A stretch of 64,000 nt of DNA from Parus major. Lineage: Eukaryota; Chordata; Aves; Passeriformes; Paridae. The first letter of the stretch is position 1, and the number at the start of each line of letters is the position of its first letter. The stretch covers positions 31,324,709 through 31,388,708 of the forward strand of contig NC_031776.1 of the NCBI RefSeq assembly GCF_001522545.3. Reading direction: 5' to 3'. The notes below the pieces were generated by a model. It had not been told where the DNA came from. It did no database searches and saw only the letters and a list, made by a program, of their open reading frames with translations. A program made the translations under genes and the position numbers. This document shows positions 45,601-57,672 of the stretch, in pieces.

Positions 45601-48600
45601 GATTTTACAGCCTATAGAGGTAGAAAAGCCTTTGATTCTTTGAGTCTAAAGTTAGTAGTTCATTTGATGCAAAACCTCATCTGTTCTGACTGAGGTGTTT
45701 AAAATTATTCTTTCCGAAGGTTAGACATGTTCTGATCATGAAAATACGAGGCCACTCATAAAAAGTGCTTTTCAGAGTGAAAAAATGAAGGGGTAAGAGT
45801 GTGACAATAAAAAGCTTTCAATTAAAATGTTTGTTTCTTTTTAAGAATGTTTGTAGAAACCCTCCTCCCTTTGTTCATAACATAAGTATTATTTTAATAT
45901 TTTTTTTTTACAAAATGGTAATTTGTACACATAAGCTGTTAGTTATTTATGTGCAGCCAATATGTATCAAGTCACTTTCTAAGTTAAATAAGTGAAATGA
46001 TGTGGAGGAGGAGGAGGAGGTGAATGGTTTAATGTCCTGGCTTCCTGGCATTTCCAGAATGGCAATCCTCTCTTACTGAGTAGTTATGAAGTGTTGGATA
46101 TGGGAAAGTCAGGCTTATCTCTCTCCTGAAAGGAAAACACTTCCCTGATGACTGTGTGCTGAGGGGAATTAAAGTCTTCTGACAACCTGTAATGGTATTG
46201 AGTAAGTTCCTCATACAGGAAGTAAATTATTGCACAAAAAGAGTCTTGTCCAGTATGTGAATCACTTGAGAAATGATCTATGTTTTCCCTATGTAGATTT
46301 ACCTGATCAGATTTAAGAGATGAGGAAGTGTGACTGTGAATTGTTTACAAATCATTCCACTAAGTGAAATAAAGTGATGTTTGTTTGAGAAACAAGAAAC
46401 ATGAGAGTTTTGGGATCTAGAATTTTGAGGCTGTTGTTCTGGCTCAGTGTTAAGCAGAATTATGAATTATGTCAAGTTCTGTTACACTTGACCTCTTGAC
46501 TTTTCTGATGTTTTTCCTGTGATCTGGCAGTTTTGATTTTAGGATACAATTGCTACTACAAAACTGGAATAAATGAACCCTAACCCCTAAATGAGAAAGG
46601 GTTATCAGACAAAAAGATATATGAGAACAAGCAGCTGTTCAGTGGGCAGTTACAATATTAATCAGTGCATCATGGCACAGAGCTTTATAAAACGTGAGCT
46701 ATCAGCATTTTCATTCAGTCATTCTCAGACTCTACTGTGAGCAGCCTCTGCCCTGTTCGTGTCTTTCAGCATTCTTTTTTCTCCAGCAGTTGGTTGTGTG
46801 GAAAAGTTAGTGTTAGGCAAGTATTTAGATATTTTTAGTAGCCTAATCGGATGAGCACATGTCCCTTTGCAACAGTGTGTGGTGAAGCAGCTGCCTGCCT
46901 GTGAGCATTTGGAAACAGGAGAGGAGGCTGAGCCGCTCTGGGCACAACAGCTGCATTGGCCACACTTGGAAGCACTGCACTTAAAGCAAGAGGAAAGGTT
47001 CCCACGTAAAACAAACTAAATATTTGCTTGCTTATGCAGAAGAATAATAATAGAGGTAGATACTTTCTATTTTGCTCCAGTAATGCCAGGGGAAATTAAG
47101 ACACGTGGTTGAAAACCACTTTTCCAAAATTGTATTTTTGATACGTGCCCCTGTGAGAGGCCTTGTGACCAGATAGCAGCACTTCACTGGAAGATTCCAA
47201 ATGTAGCTCCTGATCTTTAACAAGTCAAAAATATTGCATGGAATGGCAACTGGGATGAAACAAACAAGTGGTTTGTTGTTGTCACTGAATAATGGACTAC
47301 TATACTTCCATACTTGTGACTCAGATTCTTCATCAAGACTGCAGTCCATTCCAAGCTGCTAGGAAGTAATACAGATTGAAGAAAAAGAAATGGTTGCAGG
47401 CCAGTGTACTTGTTGAAAGATGGTTAATATTAATCAGAATCTATTAACCCACACCCTCACTAAAATGGTGTTTTGGGAGATAAATGTACGATGTAAGATT
47501 GATATGTTTCATCTAATCAAAATAACACCTCTGAATCTGTGGACCCTGAACAGCTTTTCAGTTTCTCTTATCCAAGTAGTTCCTCTGCATTTATTATTCT
47601 TGTTCTCTGCTCCTCACACCTTTTCCTCCACTCCTACTGTTAATGTTCATGTCAGGAATTCAAAACTAAGTTATAAATAATCTGCAAATAAATGTTTCTT
47701 GGTTTAGGGATTTTTTTTAACACTGTCAAACGGTGAAACCTTACCTGTTGAATTACGTATTTACACGGAGTGAAGAACACAGCTTTACCTACTAGCAGCT
47801 GATGTACTAATATGTAATTAAATTTATAATGAGGGGCAATCAGAACATAGTTTTGACATGTTACTAAAGTGAACCAGCTGGAGTGAATTGTCTCCAGATT
47901 ATTAAAAAAATAATTATAAACTGACTTGAAAATAATCCCCAAAGTGTTTTACAAAGGTGTTTTCAAAGGATTGAAGCAAAGCTAAAGTCAGGCAGAAACA
48001 GCAATCTGTGGTGGGTTTAACTTATGTGTGTGCTGTGTCTTGCAGGTGAAGATGAACAATCTACTGAGATGGCTGCAAGGTGGGAAGATGAGAAGGTGAC
48101 TGAAGCAGCATCAGATGGTTTTGTTGCTATTAAAATTGACACCAAAAGGTTTGAGCCTATTCTATTTCTGTCTCTTAGACAATCTTTCATTGATGATGAT
48201 GATGAGTGAGAGGCTTTTGAAGTCCTCACACTGATTAGGAGATAGCGTAAATACTTGGTTCCAGAGCAGAAGTGAATTCAGTACTCCTGAAGTCCCTAGA
48301 GCCTGAGAAAATGTCAAATTTTATTGTTGTGTTCTGCACATACTCATTGTGTATTTCAGACTGTATTCCAGTACGAGTAATAGAATGCTTGAAGTTGCCC
48401 TTTCTCAACTGGAAGAGACACAAAAATGCTATTAAAAATGCTGTAATAAAAATGCAAGTGCTAGAGGCAGTTCTTGGCTTGCCAAGTTACATAATGAATT
48501 AAAAACCTTTCATGAATTCAGAAAGATAAAAATCTGTAAAGCCCCAGAGAAAATGTGTTTGCCTCCATTGTAACACATAGAATGGAGACGCATTTAAGTT

Positions 48601-51600
48601 CCTGGGTAAATTACTCAGCTATTTTTGTTATGTTTGTGTTCCAGTCCATGTGCACAAAGTGCACTGATATTTCCCCAAATTGTATTATTTTGAAATGCTC
48701 TACAGACATGTTATTAGATTTACTACATTATTTGTGCTCAATAGACTAGATTTCTTTTTCCTGAATTGCCTCTTAGCATTGCTTTCCTTTCCTAACTCTT
48801 ATGTAGTCAACTGTGATAACCAAGGATTGTCACCATGTCAACACTTTTGCAGAATGTTAATGATAAGATGCAATGCAAATTTGCTTTTAGTGTTCTCTCA
48901 AGTATTTAAATAGTTTTGTAGGACAGTTATTTTTATGATGAAAGACTTAATCTGAAGTTGTTGCAAAATGATTGCTACTCCTAAATGAATATTTTCTTTT
49001 TAACAGTGAAGCATGCCTGCAGTTTTCTCAAATTTGTATCCTTTGAGATCCGTTTAGATGCTACATTATGATTACAGATAATTGCTCTATACAAGTTAAT
49101 ACCCTTCTTAAGACAAATACTTACAAGCAATGCTATTGAAAATACTTATTTTGGCATAAAACTATGCAATAAACTGTGTAGTTAATAGATACCATCTGTG
49201 TATTCAACTAGCTGTCAGTTATTAGAGAAAGTGAGCAAATTGGGTTTTTTTATGTTAATTCTATGTAATTCTCTAAATAGAAAATTATCTAAAGCTTTAT
49301 ATAATCTAAATAACCTGTTGGTCCTACTAATCAGCATTAGAAAACAAACAAGAAATGCTTTAAATTTTCATCTGGGGCTCAGAGCTGCAGAGGAGGAGGA
49401 ACAAGCTTCCAACCCAAGGATCTGGGTTTTGTCACATACACAGGTGTGAAGTCAGGTAAACCCCTGCCTGCCTTACGGAGGTCACTGCTTATGGTTCATT
49501 AATTCTTTGTGATGCTGGGAATTCTGTACCTTAACTTGGATTTCCTTCATGCTCTGGAGATTTCATTACTGTCTACTTAAAATGTTGTCTGACACTAAAA
49601 CAAAATCATTCTCAAGTCAAATCATAATCAGTTGCCTGGAAAGTCGGAGAAAAATACTTTGGCCTAAAGCAGTACAAAGAAAAGAAGAAATGCTTACCAG
49701 TTGCATATAATGTTTGCCAGCATATTTTTTTTGCTTCCTCTCTTGGCCCTGGCTACTGGTGAGCAGTGGGAGATAAGGGCATTAGAAGGTCCTGTAGGAA
49801 GGAGGTCTGCTTTACCCTGTAAAGTTACTCTGATTCACCTTCTGTCATTCACCACCCTTAACTGTCACTGTGCAGATCCTGTCGTGTGCGTCCCATCCAG
49901 CTTTTTTATAGGAGACAATGGAATCCCTTTGGAAGTTATTGCTGGCAGCGTTTCTGTGGAAGAGCTTGTTACCAGAATCCATAAAGTCAAACAGGTAATG
50001 CTGACAGGCTGGATCTTCCAGATGGAGCTGGTAATGCTCTGGACAGTGAAGACCCTGGCCCTTCCTTGTGCCTTTGGGAAGTTACTGGTGAAACTGGAAC
50101 CAGTGAGTTACTGGTTCTGTCCTTTCAACAATAAAATCAGCAACCTTGAATTCAGTACACAGGTTGGAAACACTGTGCACAAGTGCTGCATTAATTCTTG
50201 TTTTATTCAGATCATCTGTGTAAACCCATAGTACTGAAGAAATGTGTCAAGAACTCTAAACTGGAATGACAAAATGTGACAACTCACCTTTAAGGGGATT
50301 ACTCTTCAGCTCATAACATGGTTTTGTAATATCGTTCTGTAATGTGGATTTATGAAGTTATAGACAAGTGTAGGTTGCTTTATCACTTTGATTTCAAATG
50401 CAAGACTAAAATTAGAAAAAAATATGAAATGCATGATTGTACCATACTCAACAATATGTGGTAATTCTAGTTTTATATTTTCAATAGGACTGATTCTTCA
50501 ACAATAATTCAGTCTTGACCTTTTAACCTATGAAAAGTATTTGAACTTTCATAGGCTCTATTCTCTCTTTTCCCAATTTCTTAGATGCACACAGGGAAAG
50601 GGCGGCCTTTGGAAAATGGCAGTCAGGCATCTGCTCCCTGTCCCTCCTCTCGGTCTGATGGTGCTCCAGAAAGTGCAGAATCCAGAGCAGGGGTTTGTGA
50701 CTCTCCTAAGGCTGTTATGCCTGAGACAATAGCATCTTCTGCTGGTAATGGTTAGTGTTCTGACACAAATGCCACCTCATTTGCTTTGGAAATGGTTTTT
50801 CTTAAGTTGTTACATGATAGTACATAAAAGGCAATATATTGAGCAGACTCACTGAGGAAGAGCTTGGGATATTCCAGAATGCTTTGCACAAGTCTGGAGG
50901 GAAGGATAACTTGTCATTCTGCATAGTTTTAATAAGTGAGGAATCTAGGGTTTATAACTCAATAAAATTGTGTATGCTCTTCTGAAAAATGATTAAATTA
51001 AAGAGTTTTTTGGCTTAGTAACCTGAAACCAAATTGTTGAGGGGGGGAGTCTTAAGTAGCAGAACCTCATATGTCCTTGAGATATCCCAGTTGCTGCAAA
51101 TTGTGGCTAGCAATGAGCCTAATAACTTTTATGATAAGAAATAAATCTTTCCTTCTTTCTTATGCATTATTTTCTTGTAAACCCCTTGAAGATGAAGCAA
51201 ATTCACGTCAAGCAAGCCAGGAAGCAACTAATTCTACAGATGTGCAAGCAAATGATGCTCAGCCTGTGAATGATCTTACACGCAAAGTAGAAAGGCAAGT
51301 CTTCTTTTGCAGGCTTTTTAATGAGTTGTATTTGCTTCTCAGGAAGCAGTTTTGTTGTGTTTTGGGTTGTTTGGGGTTTTTTTAACTAATACATTTAATT
51401 ACAGGATTTTGCTCCTTAATCTGTTGTCATCTGGCAAATATTTAAGTAGTCTTATTTTGTATTACGTGTCTCTGACAATATTAGGGCTGATACCAAACCA
51501 GGTTTTTTAATTAATATAATTTCTCATGTACTTTGTAAGAAAGAGGTAATCTGGAAAACTCTAAGTGTTCTTTGATATAACTTCAATAGAGATGATATGT

Positions 51601-54600
51601 TTGCTGCAAGTTCTTGAATGAATTGAAACATTGAACTCAAAGTACTGGAAACTGGTATAATAAAATGCTAACCTAGGTTTTGTATAGAGATGTCATAGTT
51701 TCTTGCTGATTCGATGACTTCTTATAGTGTAGGGATATTGAAAAAGTCAGTGGAATCCTATTCTGAGACTCATGCTTTGATCAGTGAACAGTAATGAGTT
51801 GAGTTTAGTTTTTTGAAGTATGGTGATCAGAAACACCTGGCTCAAAATATGATTAATTCATTATTCATTGTTTTTAAATAAGGGATATTATTTCTAAACT
51901 TGTTTTTAATAATATTGATCCTATTTGAAATATCCTGTCTAAAACCATAAAACAAGTTTAGCAAATAGGAATATTCATAATGCTAAAATATATTTTAAAT
52001 ATTTTTATGCATATTTCAGTGTACTTCCAAAGTTATTGGAGAAGAGGTATATTTTTTAGTTACCACTGATCAGACAATGCAGTCAATATTTTAATACAAT
52101 TATCAATGTTCCTTTTTAAAAAATGCATTTATCTTACATACAAATCTGGCATAATTTATCTACAGCATATTTTTTGCAAGGGGGAAGAAGAGGCCAAGCT
52201 CAGTTATGAAAACAGCTACCATACAAACATTTTTCTGACTATATGACTTTTCACATTGGGTCACGCCTGCCCTTTCCCCAGACTTCAGATATGTTGGGAT
52301 TTTATTGTCAATCTGAATTGAGAAATTTACTTTGTTCTTTTAAGTCAATCTTTATTCTGAAGCATTTTTCTGGATAGCTAAGACAGATGCATGTGCATCT
52401 ATGTCAGAGCTAAATATTACTTGTGTTCCCTTTTAGGAGGTGATGTGCAGAAGAAACCAGATGGCTTAAATATCTAAAACGAGATTGAGATTTAGTGTTT
52501 CTGTTGCCACAGATCATAAATAGTATTTGCTTATTGTATGTCTTCATAAGTTAGTTTAACAGTAGGAATATGTAGGATTCTTCATTTAATGAGTGGAAAA
52601 AGGACAAAAGGAATATGTTAGAACAACTCTAAAAGTGCAAAAGGAGGTGGTGAAATCACCACCACCCTTTGCATGGATGGTGCACCCGCATGGGAATGAA
52701 TCATTGCTGGTACACAAAGTATTAGCACTGTGCTACAGCTCATTTTCATGTGTTCTCCTGGGCTTGCAAATGCTTCATTAACATTTGAAAATACTGCAAT
52801 GATAAGACTTTTCACTTTGTTCTTAAATTTAGGTTAACAAAAAGGCTTGAAGAAAGAAGAGAGGAGAAAAGGAAAGAAGAAGAACAGGTAACACAAAAAT
52901 GTAAAACCCCTTGCAGTTGTTTTTTTTATATACCCTTATTTGAAATAAAATGTTTAATTCCTTCTTAAACAAACATACTTCTGTCTTTTGTCCAATTTTT
53001 ATATCTCTCTATTCAGAAAGAAATTAAGAAAGAAATTGAAAGAAGGAAAACTGGTAAAGAAATGTTGGAGTACAAAAGACGACAGGAAGAAGAATTGACC
53101 AAACGTATGTTAGAAGAAAGGAACAGAGAAAAGGCAGAAGAGAAGGCTGCTAGAGAGCGCATAAGGCAACAGATTGCAATGGTAAATTTTGCATTTTGGA
53201 AGAAAGCTTGCTGTTTCTCTCTCTCTCAGTGTACTAAAATGATAAATTTTCTCATTTGATGAAGCTTTGAAAGATTGCTCATTTTTCCATTGGGAATCCT
53301 GTGGCCTTGTATAGTAACGATTTTTGTGTTTGGGGAGTATATAGCATTTCCTGTGTATAAAATGAAACTTCTGCTTTCATCTTTACAATTCTTTTCTATC
53401 TGAACAAATATTTGTCATATTGCTTCAGCCTAGTGGAGAATTATCATATAAACATAAAAATAATTGCAATTTAGGCATGGTACTAAAAGAGAAACACAGT
53501 GAGTATTTAATTGTAGAACATACACAAGAACACTGCTCTCAAAATGACGAATAGGATTATTTTCCAAGTTAGTATATATGTGTGTGCATATATGGATGTA
53601 AATAGGTGGTAACAACTGGAATTCTTCCTCATTATTAGGTTTTGGTATAGAATACTTAGAATTGCAGTCCTGTAATTTGTCTTAAGTTTTTTGCCTTTAT
53701 CTTCCCTGGAGTGTTGAGCTCACATGGGAGGATCATCTATTAACAACTGGTTGTGGGAAGTGACTCAGTGATCTTGGCTAATGACACAAGTTTGTGCAGT
53801 TTGGCAGCGATTAATTCTTCACAGTTCCACTGTCTTTTCACCATATGGTCTGTTTGTATCTGTGCAGTTGGTTCATGAGTATCGATCATAGCTGTCTGTT
53901 TTAAGGAATGTTAAGTAACAAGTTAGGTTAACAATTAAGGTTTCCCTTTGATCCTTCCACAGGATCGTGCTGAGAGGGCAGCTCGCTTTGCAAAATCGAA
54001 GGAAGAAGCAGAAGCTGCAAAAGCTGCAGCTCTTCAGGCTAAACAGGCTGAAATAGAGGCCAGAAAAGAGGCAGCTCAAAGGGAGCGAAGGTGAGTTGTA
54101 GAAGACACAAGTGTGTATCTTGGGGTGGAGAGGTAAAGAAACCTTTTTAAGAGAGTTAATGTATATCCCAATCTCTTAATCTCTTGGCAACATGTTGCTG
54201 TGTTGAGCTGTTTAAATAGTAACACTAAAGGTAGCTATTTACATGAACATTATGTTCTTTGATAGCTTTCATCCTTTTGGCATTTGTGATCATGAAACAC
54301 TAACCACCTTTTCTCAAATGTTATTTTAGTTAGATAAGAGCTTTTAGTGTGTGAGCTTTGATTTAAATACCAGTATAATGGAGCTTGGTGGAGTCCTAGG
54401 TAAGGTGAGACTGCAAAAGATATTCTGGACAGAATGACTGAATAATGTCAGCGTGCTGGGCAGCTCACTGCAGATCCAGGTGCTGTGGGTCCAGGGGCTG
54501 TGTGTGTGGATGGTTTGGATTCAGCAAGGCTGGGTTGGGGCCATCAGCTGCCCGTGTCAGGGCTGTCTCCTGCTTTGCACAGCACTGCTGGTTTAAGAAT

Positions 54601-56612
54601 TATCTGAACCTATGGGGGCCTTATATGGAGTTATGGAAGAGGTGCATTGTGACAGATCAGCAGGTGGTTTTCCACTGTGAATTCAATCTTATAACCTGGG
54701 CAGGATGACTGTCACTCTGTCCTCCATTTCAGTACTACCAAGCCTAAGGCCCAGGAGCCTTTGTCTGTAAGTGTTCATGTCCTGACTGACCCCAATACGT
54801 GTCCCACAGTGCAATAGCCAGGATTCAGTTCCGCCTCCCCGATGGATCTTCCTTCACTAACCAGTTCCCATCTGAAGCACGGCTAGAAGAAGCCAGGCAG
54901 TTTGCTGCACAGGTAAATGGGCATTTGTTTCTCAGCTATGTGCTGATTATGATTTGGTGAGCATCAAGTAGTTGTTGATGGTGGTGGAGTTGTCATCAAC
55001 TCCTTTCCTTGTTGGGTATTTGAAGAAAGTTTTGGTAGCAGCCTTCTCCAGTTCCACCAGCTGCCTTTGGATTGCTGCAGTTTATCATTAGTAAGAGATA
55101 GAGAAAAATGAAAGATATTTCATATCCTGCTCTGAGGATGAGTGATAGTTTGATACAGAACTCTTGTTAAGGTATAATCAGCTAGCAAACATGCAGTTGT
55201 TTGAAAATAAAGGTATAAATAAAATGTTTTCTTTTTGTGCTTCACAGACGGTTGGTAACACTTATGGCAATTTTTCACTGGCAACAATGTTTCCCAGGAG
55301 GGAGTTTACCAAAGAAGATTATGGAAAGAAGTTAGTAGAACTCGAGCTAGCACCCAGTGCTTCAGTAGTGTTGCTGCCGGTAGGTGTTGGGTTTTGGTGT
55401 GTTTGATTTTTCAAACAGCAATACAGTAGCTGGATAGTTGCTGTTAGTCAGCCATGATAGTATTTGGCTTGAATTTGGAGATTCTTTGTCTAAACAGATT
55501 GCAAAATTATTCTAGTTTTTGTCAGAACTGATTTGGAGAAGTTTTTCTGAAGCAGATAAATGGTGGCAGAGATACTAGTCTAATGTGTAACCAAAGTTGT
55601 TCCTTTGTGTCTAATGAGCTTCAAAATGTTGTGTGAAATACTCTGTCTGCAAGAGCAGGACTTTAACACCTGACAAGTTTGCTTGGTGTGTTCATGACAG
55701 GCGGGAAGACCTGCGACTTCTGTTGTTCAGGCTTCAGGCAGTGATCTGTGGAAGTTCTTGGGCACAATCCTTTATCCCCTTTTAGCGGTTTGGAGATTCA
55801 TTAGCAACTTTCTGTTTACGAGCCCACCTCCCTCACAGCCCTCTGTGAGATCAGCCCATCAGCAAGACCACTCATCTCCCTCAGCGTCGGGCAGCATCGA
55901 GCAAAGCAGGTAAGGCAAAGCGTTTAAGGCAGCTGTTTTCTCAAGCTTCTTGCTGCAATTGTTTTAATCTTGTAGTGGGGAACTGAACTTCCAGTTACAC
56001 AGTAGAAAAAGCATTGTCTTGCAGTCATTTATGAATAGGGAATTCAGCTGTAACTACAAAGGTGAGCTTCACTTCAGCTGATACTGTTTGGAAGATAAAA
56101 ATGTTAAAAATGAGATATCAAACTGTTATGGGATGGTTGTTCAAGTAACAGAAGCAGATGGAGTCTGGTTTTGACAGGTTTTGTATTGCCTAGAGAATGA
56201 GATCTCCCGTGTACCAGGAGAGCTGCTCAGCTGTTTCTGGTGAAGAATCTACATCTTGCTTCAATGACAGGGAAAATGAGAGTCTGCCACTCTCTCTGAC
56301 TGCTAAGTGACAAATTTTCACCTGGGTATTGCTTCCCAAGGAAACAAAGGGATGAAGAAAACTATTATTGAGGATAAGAGAAGGATGGATGATTTGTGTT
56401 TATTGCATTTGCTGCTTCTCTTGTGTAATTATTACTGAGGAAACTGTCAAACCTCACTGTTTTTGCGCCCTAGGCAAGCAGTCAGGAAACGAGTAGTGGA
56501 AAAGCGGGGGGAAGACTTCAAAAAAGAAGGCAAAATATATAGACTGAGGACTCAAGATGATGGAGAAGATGAAAACAATACTTGGAATGGAAATTCTACA
56601 CAACAAATGTAG
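42558..56612 (+). CDS. UBXN4: UBXN4 (UBX domain-containing protein 4, erasin), complete, 13 coding exons
   Basis: Joined exons: 42558-42636, 48046-48148, 49007-49035, 49876-49994, 50585-50744, 51192-51294, 52833-52887, 53017-53181, 53963-54090, 54810-54912, 55248-55379, 55701-55909, 56474-56612. They total 507 codons plus TAG, close to the human length of about 508. Domains by residue: thioredoxin-like N-terminal region 1-110; Ser/Thr/Glu-rich linker about 111-190; Glu/Arg/Lys coiled coil about 195-310; UBX domain about 313-393; intramembrane hydrophobic hairpin about 408-432; basic tail ending NSTQQM. Family knowledge: UBXN4 sits in the ER membrane with both ends in the cytosol and recruits p97/VCP for ER-associated degradation. 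The start at 42558 was chosen because [15 protein letters not shown] matches the family N-terminus. An in-frame upstream ATG at 42312 would add 82 residues but is probably outside the mRNA. Confidence 0.97.
42969..43256 (+). mobile_element. CR1 LINE 3' fragment in UBXN4 intron 1
   Basis: Sense-orientation CR1 tail: a gaggtttaggttggacattg segment, ggaatttcttccc, agtggaacaggctgcccagg, and an end tcttttccaacacgattgaa with tattctgtgatt. The conceptual reading [17 protein letters not shown] is the decayed end of the CR1 reverse transcriptase frame. It is truncated. Confidence 0.85.
43370..43990 (+). mobile_element. LTR-like repeat, avian ERVL type, in UBXN4 intron 1
   Basis: It shares ordered blocks with the repeat at 15840-16735: GGGACCCCATGCTGGA, TTTGTTTTTATTTCCCATGA, GGTGAGTGAT and CCCATGAGCC. 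No coding region is attached, so it reads as a solo LTR. The 5' end is uncertain. The 180-codon minus-strand open frame (43360-43902) is non-coding repeat sequence. Confidence 0.6.
45300..45565 (+). mobile_element. CR1 LINE 3' fragment in UBXN4 intron 1
   Basis: Diverged CR1 tail in sense orientation, with aggtgtaaggctggatatca, a gtactcgatgatccttgtgg segment, and tcccttccaacccaggatat before a terminal tatgatcctatcatcatc. Confidence 0.75.
46004..46020. repeat. (GGA)n short microsatellite
   Basis: Five and a half GGA units in UBXN4 intron 1. Confidence 0.8.
48046..48148 (+). CDS. UBXN4: UBXN4 coding exon 2
   Basis: The acceptor is tcttgcag and the donor is gtttga at 48149. It encodes [20 protein letters not shown] and FVAIKIDTK (residues about 27-60), part of the thioredoxin-like region. 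Confidence 0.95.
49007..49035 (+). CDS. UBXN4: UBXN4 coding exon 3, 29-nt microexon
   Basis: The acceptor is tttttaacag and the donor is gtatcc at 49036. It encodes [10 protein letters not shown]. The trailing T joins AT of the next exon to make the Tyr of [11 protein letters not shown]. It is required for frame: skipping 29 nt would break the protein. Confidence 0.93.
49876..49994 (+). CDS. UBXN4: UBXN4 coding exon 4
   Basis: The acceptor is actgtgcag and the donor is gtaatg at 49995. It encodes [20 protein letters not shown] and [20 protein letters not shown] (residues about 71-110), the end of the thioredoxin-like region. Confidence 0.96.
50585..50744 (+). CDS. UBXN4: UBXN4 coding exon 5
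   Basis: The acceptor is atttcttag and the donor is gtaatg at 50745. It encodes [20 protein letters not shown] and a Ser/Ala/Glu-rich linker. It is poorly conserved against the human linker, as expected for disordered sequence, and is placed by splice sites and phase. Confidence 0.9.
51192..51294 (+). CDS. UBXN4: UBXN4 coding exon 6 (GC donor)
   Basis: The acceptor is cccttgaag. It encodes [20 protein letters not shown] and NDLTRKVE, then AG of Arg. The donor is AAAG followed by gcaagt at 51295, a GC-AG intron. The family reading [15 protein letters not shown] across the junction fixes this border. Confidence 0.93.
52833..52887 (+). CDS. UBXN4: UBXN4 coding exon 7
   Basis: The acceptor is aaatttag and the donor is gtaaca at 52888. 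It encodes [18 protein letters not shown], the start of the charged coiled coil. Confidence 0.95.
53017..53181 (+). CDS. UBXN4: UBXN4 coding exon 8
   Basis: The acceptor is ctattcag and the donor is gtaaat at 53182; 55 codons in phase 0. It encodes [20 protein letters not shown] and [20 protein letters not shown], the central coiled coil. Confidence 0.97.
53963..54090 (+). CDS. UBXN4: UBXN4 coding exon 9
   Basis: The acceptor is ttccacag and the donor is gtgagt at 54091. It encodes [20 protein letters not shown] and [20 protein letters not shown], the end of the coiled coil before the UBX domain. Confidence 0.96.
54810..54912 (+). CDS. UBXN4: UBXN4 coding exon 10: UBX domain, first half
   Basis: The acceptor is tcccacag and the donor is gtaaat at 54913. 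It encodes [20 protein letters not shown] and [20 protein letters not shown] is the typical first strand and loop of a UBX domain, which binds the p97/VCP N-domain. Confidence 0.97.
55248..55379 (+). CDS. UBXN4: UBXN4 coding exon 11: UBX domain, second half
   Basis: The acceptor is gcttcacag and the donor is gtaggt at 55380; 44 codons. It encodes [20 protein letters not shown] and [13 protein letters not shown]. The FPRR loop is the p97-binding loop of UBX domains. Confidence 0.97.
55701..55909 (+). CDS. UBXN4: UBXN4 coding exon 12: membrane segment
   Basis: The acceptor is catgacag and the donor is gtaagg at 55910. It encodes [20 protein letters not shown] and [19 protein letters not shown], the hydrophobic segment that anchors the protein in the ER membrane, then a Pro/Ser/Gln-rich stretch. 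Confidence 0.95.
56474..56612 (+). CDS. UBXN4: UBXN4 terminal coding exon
   Basis: The acceptor is gcgccctag; the stop is TAG at 56610-56612. It encodes [36 protein letters not shown] and NGNSTQQM, nearly identical to the human C-terminus as recalled. Confidence 0.97.
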
Positions 56613-57105
56613 TTTTGAGTAACTGCAGTTACTATCAGGCTGCTTTTTTTTTCTTTTTTTCTTTTTTTTCTTCTCTTATTTGATCTAAGTCAACTAAAGC
56701 TTCTGGACAAGTGGGGCTTATTTTACACTGACTGAATTACTTAATTCTTATTCCTGTGGTGGATTATGGAATAAAGTCACCTATGTCAGAAAAATCAAGT
56801 GGGTGTAAGTGGAAACTAGTAAAAAGACTGAAAATCTCCAACAGCTTTCATAAATATTGCCCTATGCCATAGAAAGGCACTTTTTAATCTATAAATATTC
56901 TGCTACATAAATTTAAGGGCCAGCTATGTTAATATAAAGGTCATGGTAGACAATGACTGATTAAAATGAGGGTTTCAGAAGCACTCTAAGTAGCAAATCA
57001 GGTAACTAATTTATGTTTAACTTTTTTCTTGCTTCTGCAACTGCAAGCAAAACCTTGTAGTTTTTAATTCCCTAAGCACTCAATAAACTATTTTCCAGAA
57101 AACAT
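56613..57105 (+). other. UBXN4: UBXN4 3' UTR
   Basis: It contains a long T/C tract (56643-56682) and two AATAAA signals, at 56770-56775 and 57082-57087. The end near 57105 is inferred from the second signal. Confidence 0.7.
57082..57087 (+). terminator. UBXN4: UBXN4 poly(A) signal AATAAA
   Basis: A canonical hexamer followed by a GT-rich stretch (gactgtcttgtgaagttcct) about 25 nt on, a good cleavage context. The alternative signal is at 56770-56775. Confidence 0.65.
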
Positions 57106-57672
57106 GACTGTCTTGTGAAGTTCCTCTGATGTTCTGGTATCACAAGGAAGCAAGCAGGGTTATGCACTGAAATTTAAAATATAGCAGACAAACATTTTGT
57201 TCCAGTTTAAATGACCTTACTGTACATGAAATAAAGGAAAAGGGGAGGGGTGAAAATCCAATCTGTACAATAGCTGCAGTATAACAGTTTTCACCAGGAG
57301 AGACACTAATTTGTCTTAAAATTCTAAGAAGCTGGAGAACTTCCAGGGGTCCTTTCAGAACTGTTGATGATGAAGCAAGGACAGATGCCAGGTGACGTTC
57401 AGAATCCTTATATGTAGACAGGAACAAGCAATTTTACTTTGATCTTTAAGAAATCAAATCAGTAATGCCCATGAACAAAAGAGACGGTTAACATAGAAAA
57501 ATAACTTTCCTCTCCCTTTTTAAATTGGAAAGCAAACAACAAAATGCTGGGGAGCCATCTCTGAGGCAAGACAGAAAGCTGCAATACTGCAAGCACTAGT
57601 TTCTCTTCCTGGTGCTATAGACTGGTTTTTTTTAAGAAAAAACAAACCAAAACATTTTATGAGGTGGAAATA
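57106..57672 (-). other. LCT: UBXN4-LCT convergent gap / likely LCT 3' UTR
   Basis: Between the UBXN4 end and the LCT stop. I saw no minus-strand AATAAA. The nearest variant is ATTAAA (57068-57063 on the minus strand), which would place the LCT end inside the UBXN4 3' UTR. No other gene is seen. Confidence 0.45.

Noticed and set aside
48149..48209. Read-through extension of UBXN4 exon 2 ending in an Asp run
   Set aside because: It follows a usable donor at 48149 and the family protein continues in the 29-nt exon. The Asp run comes from a short GAT repeat.
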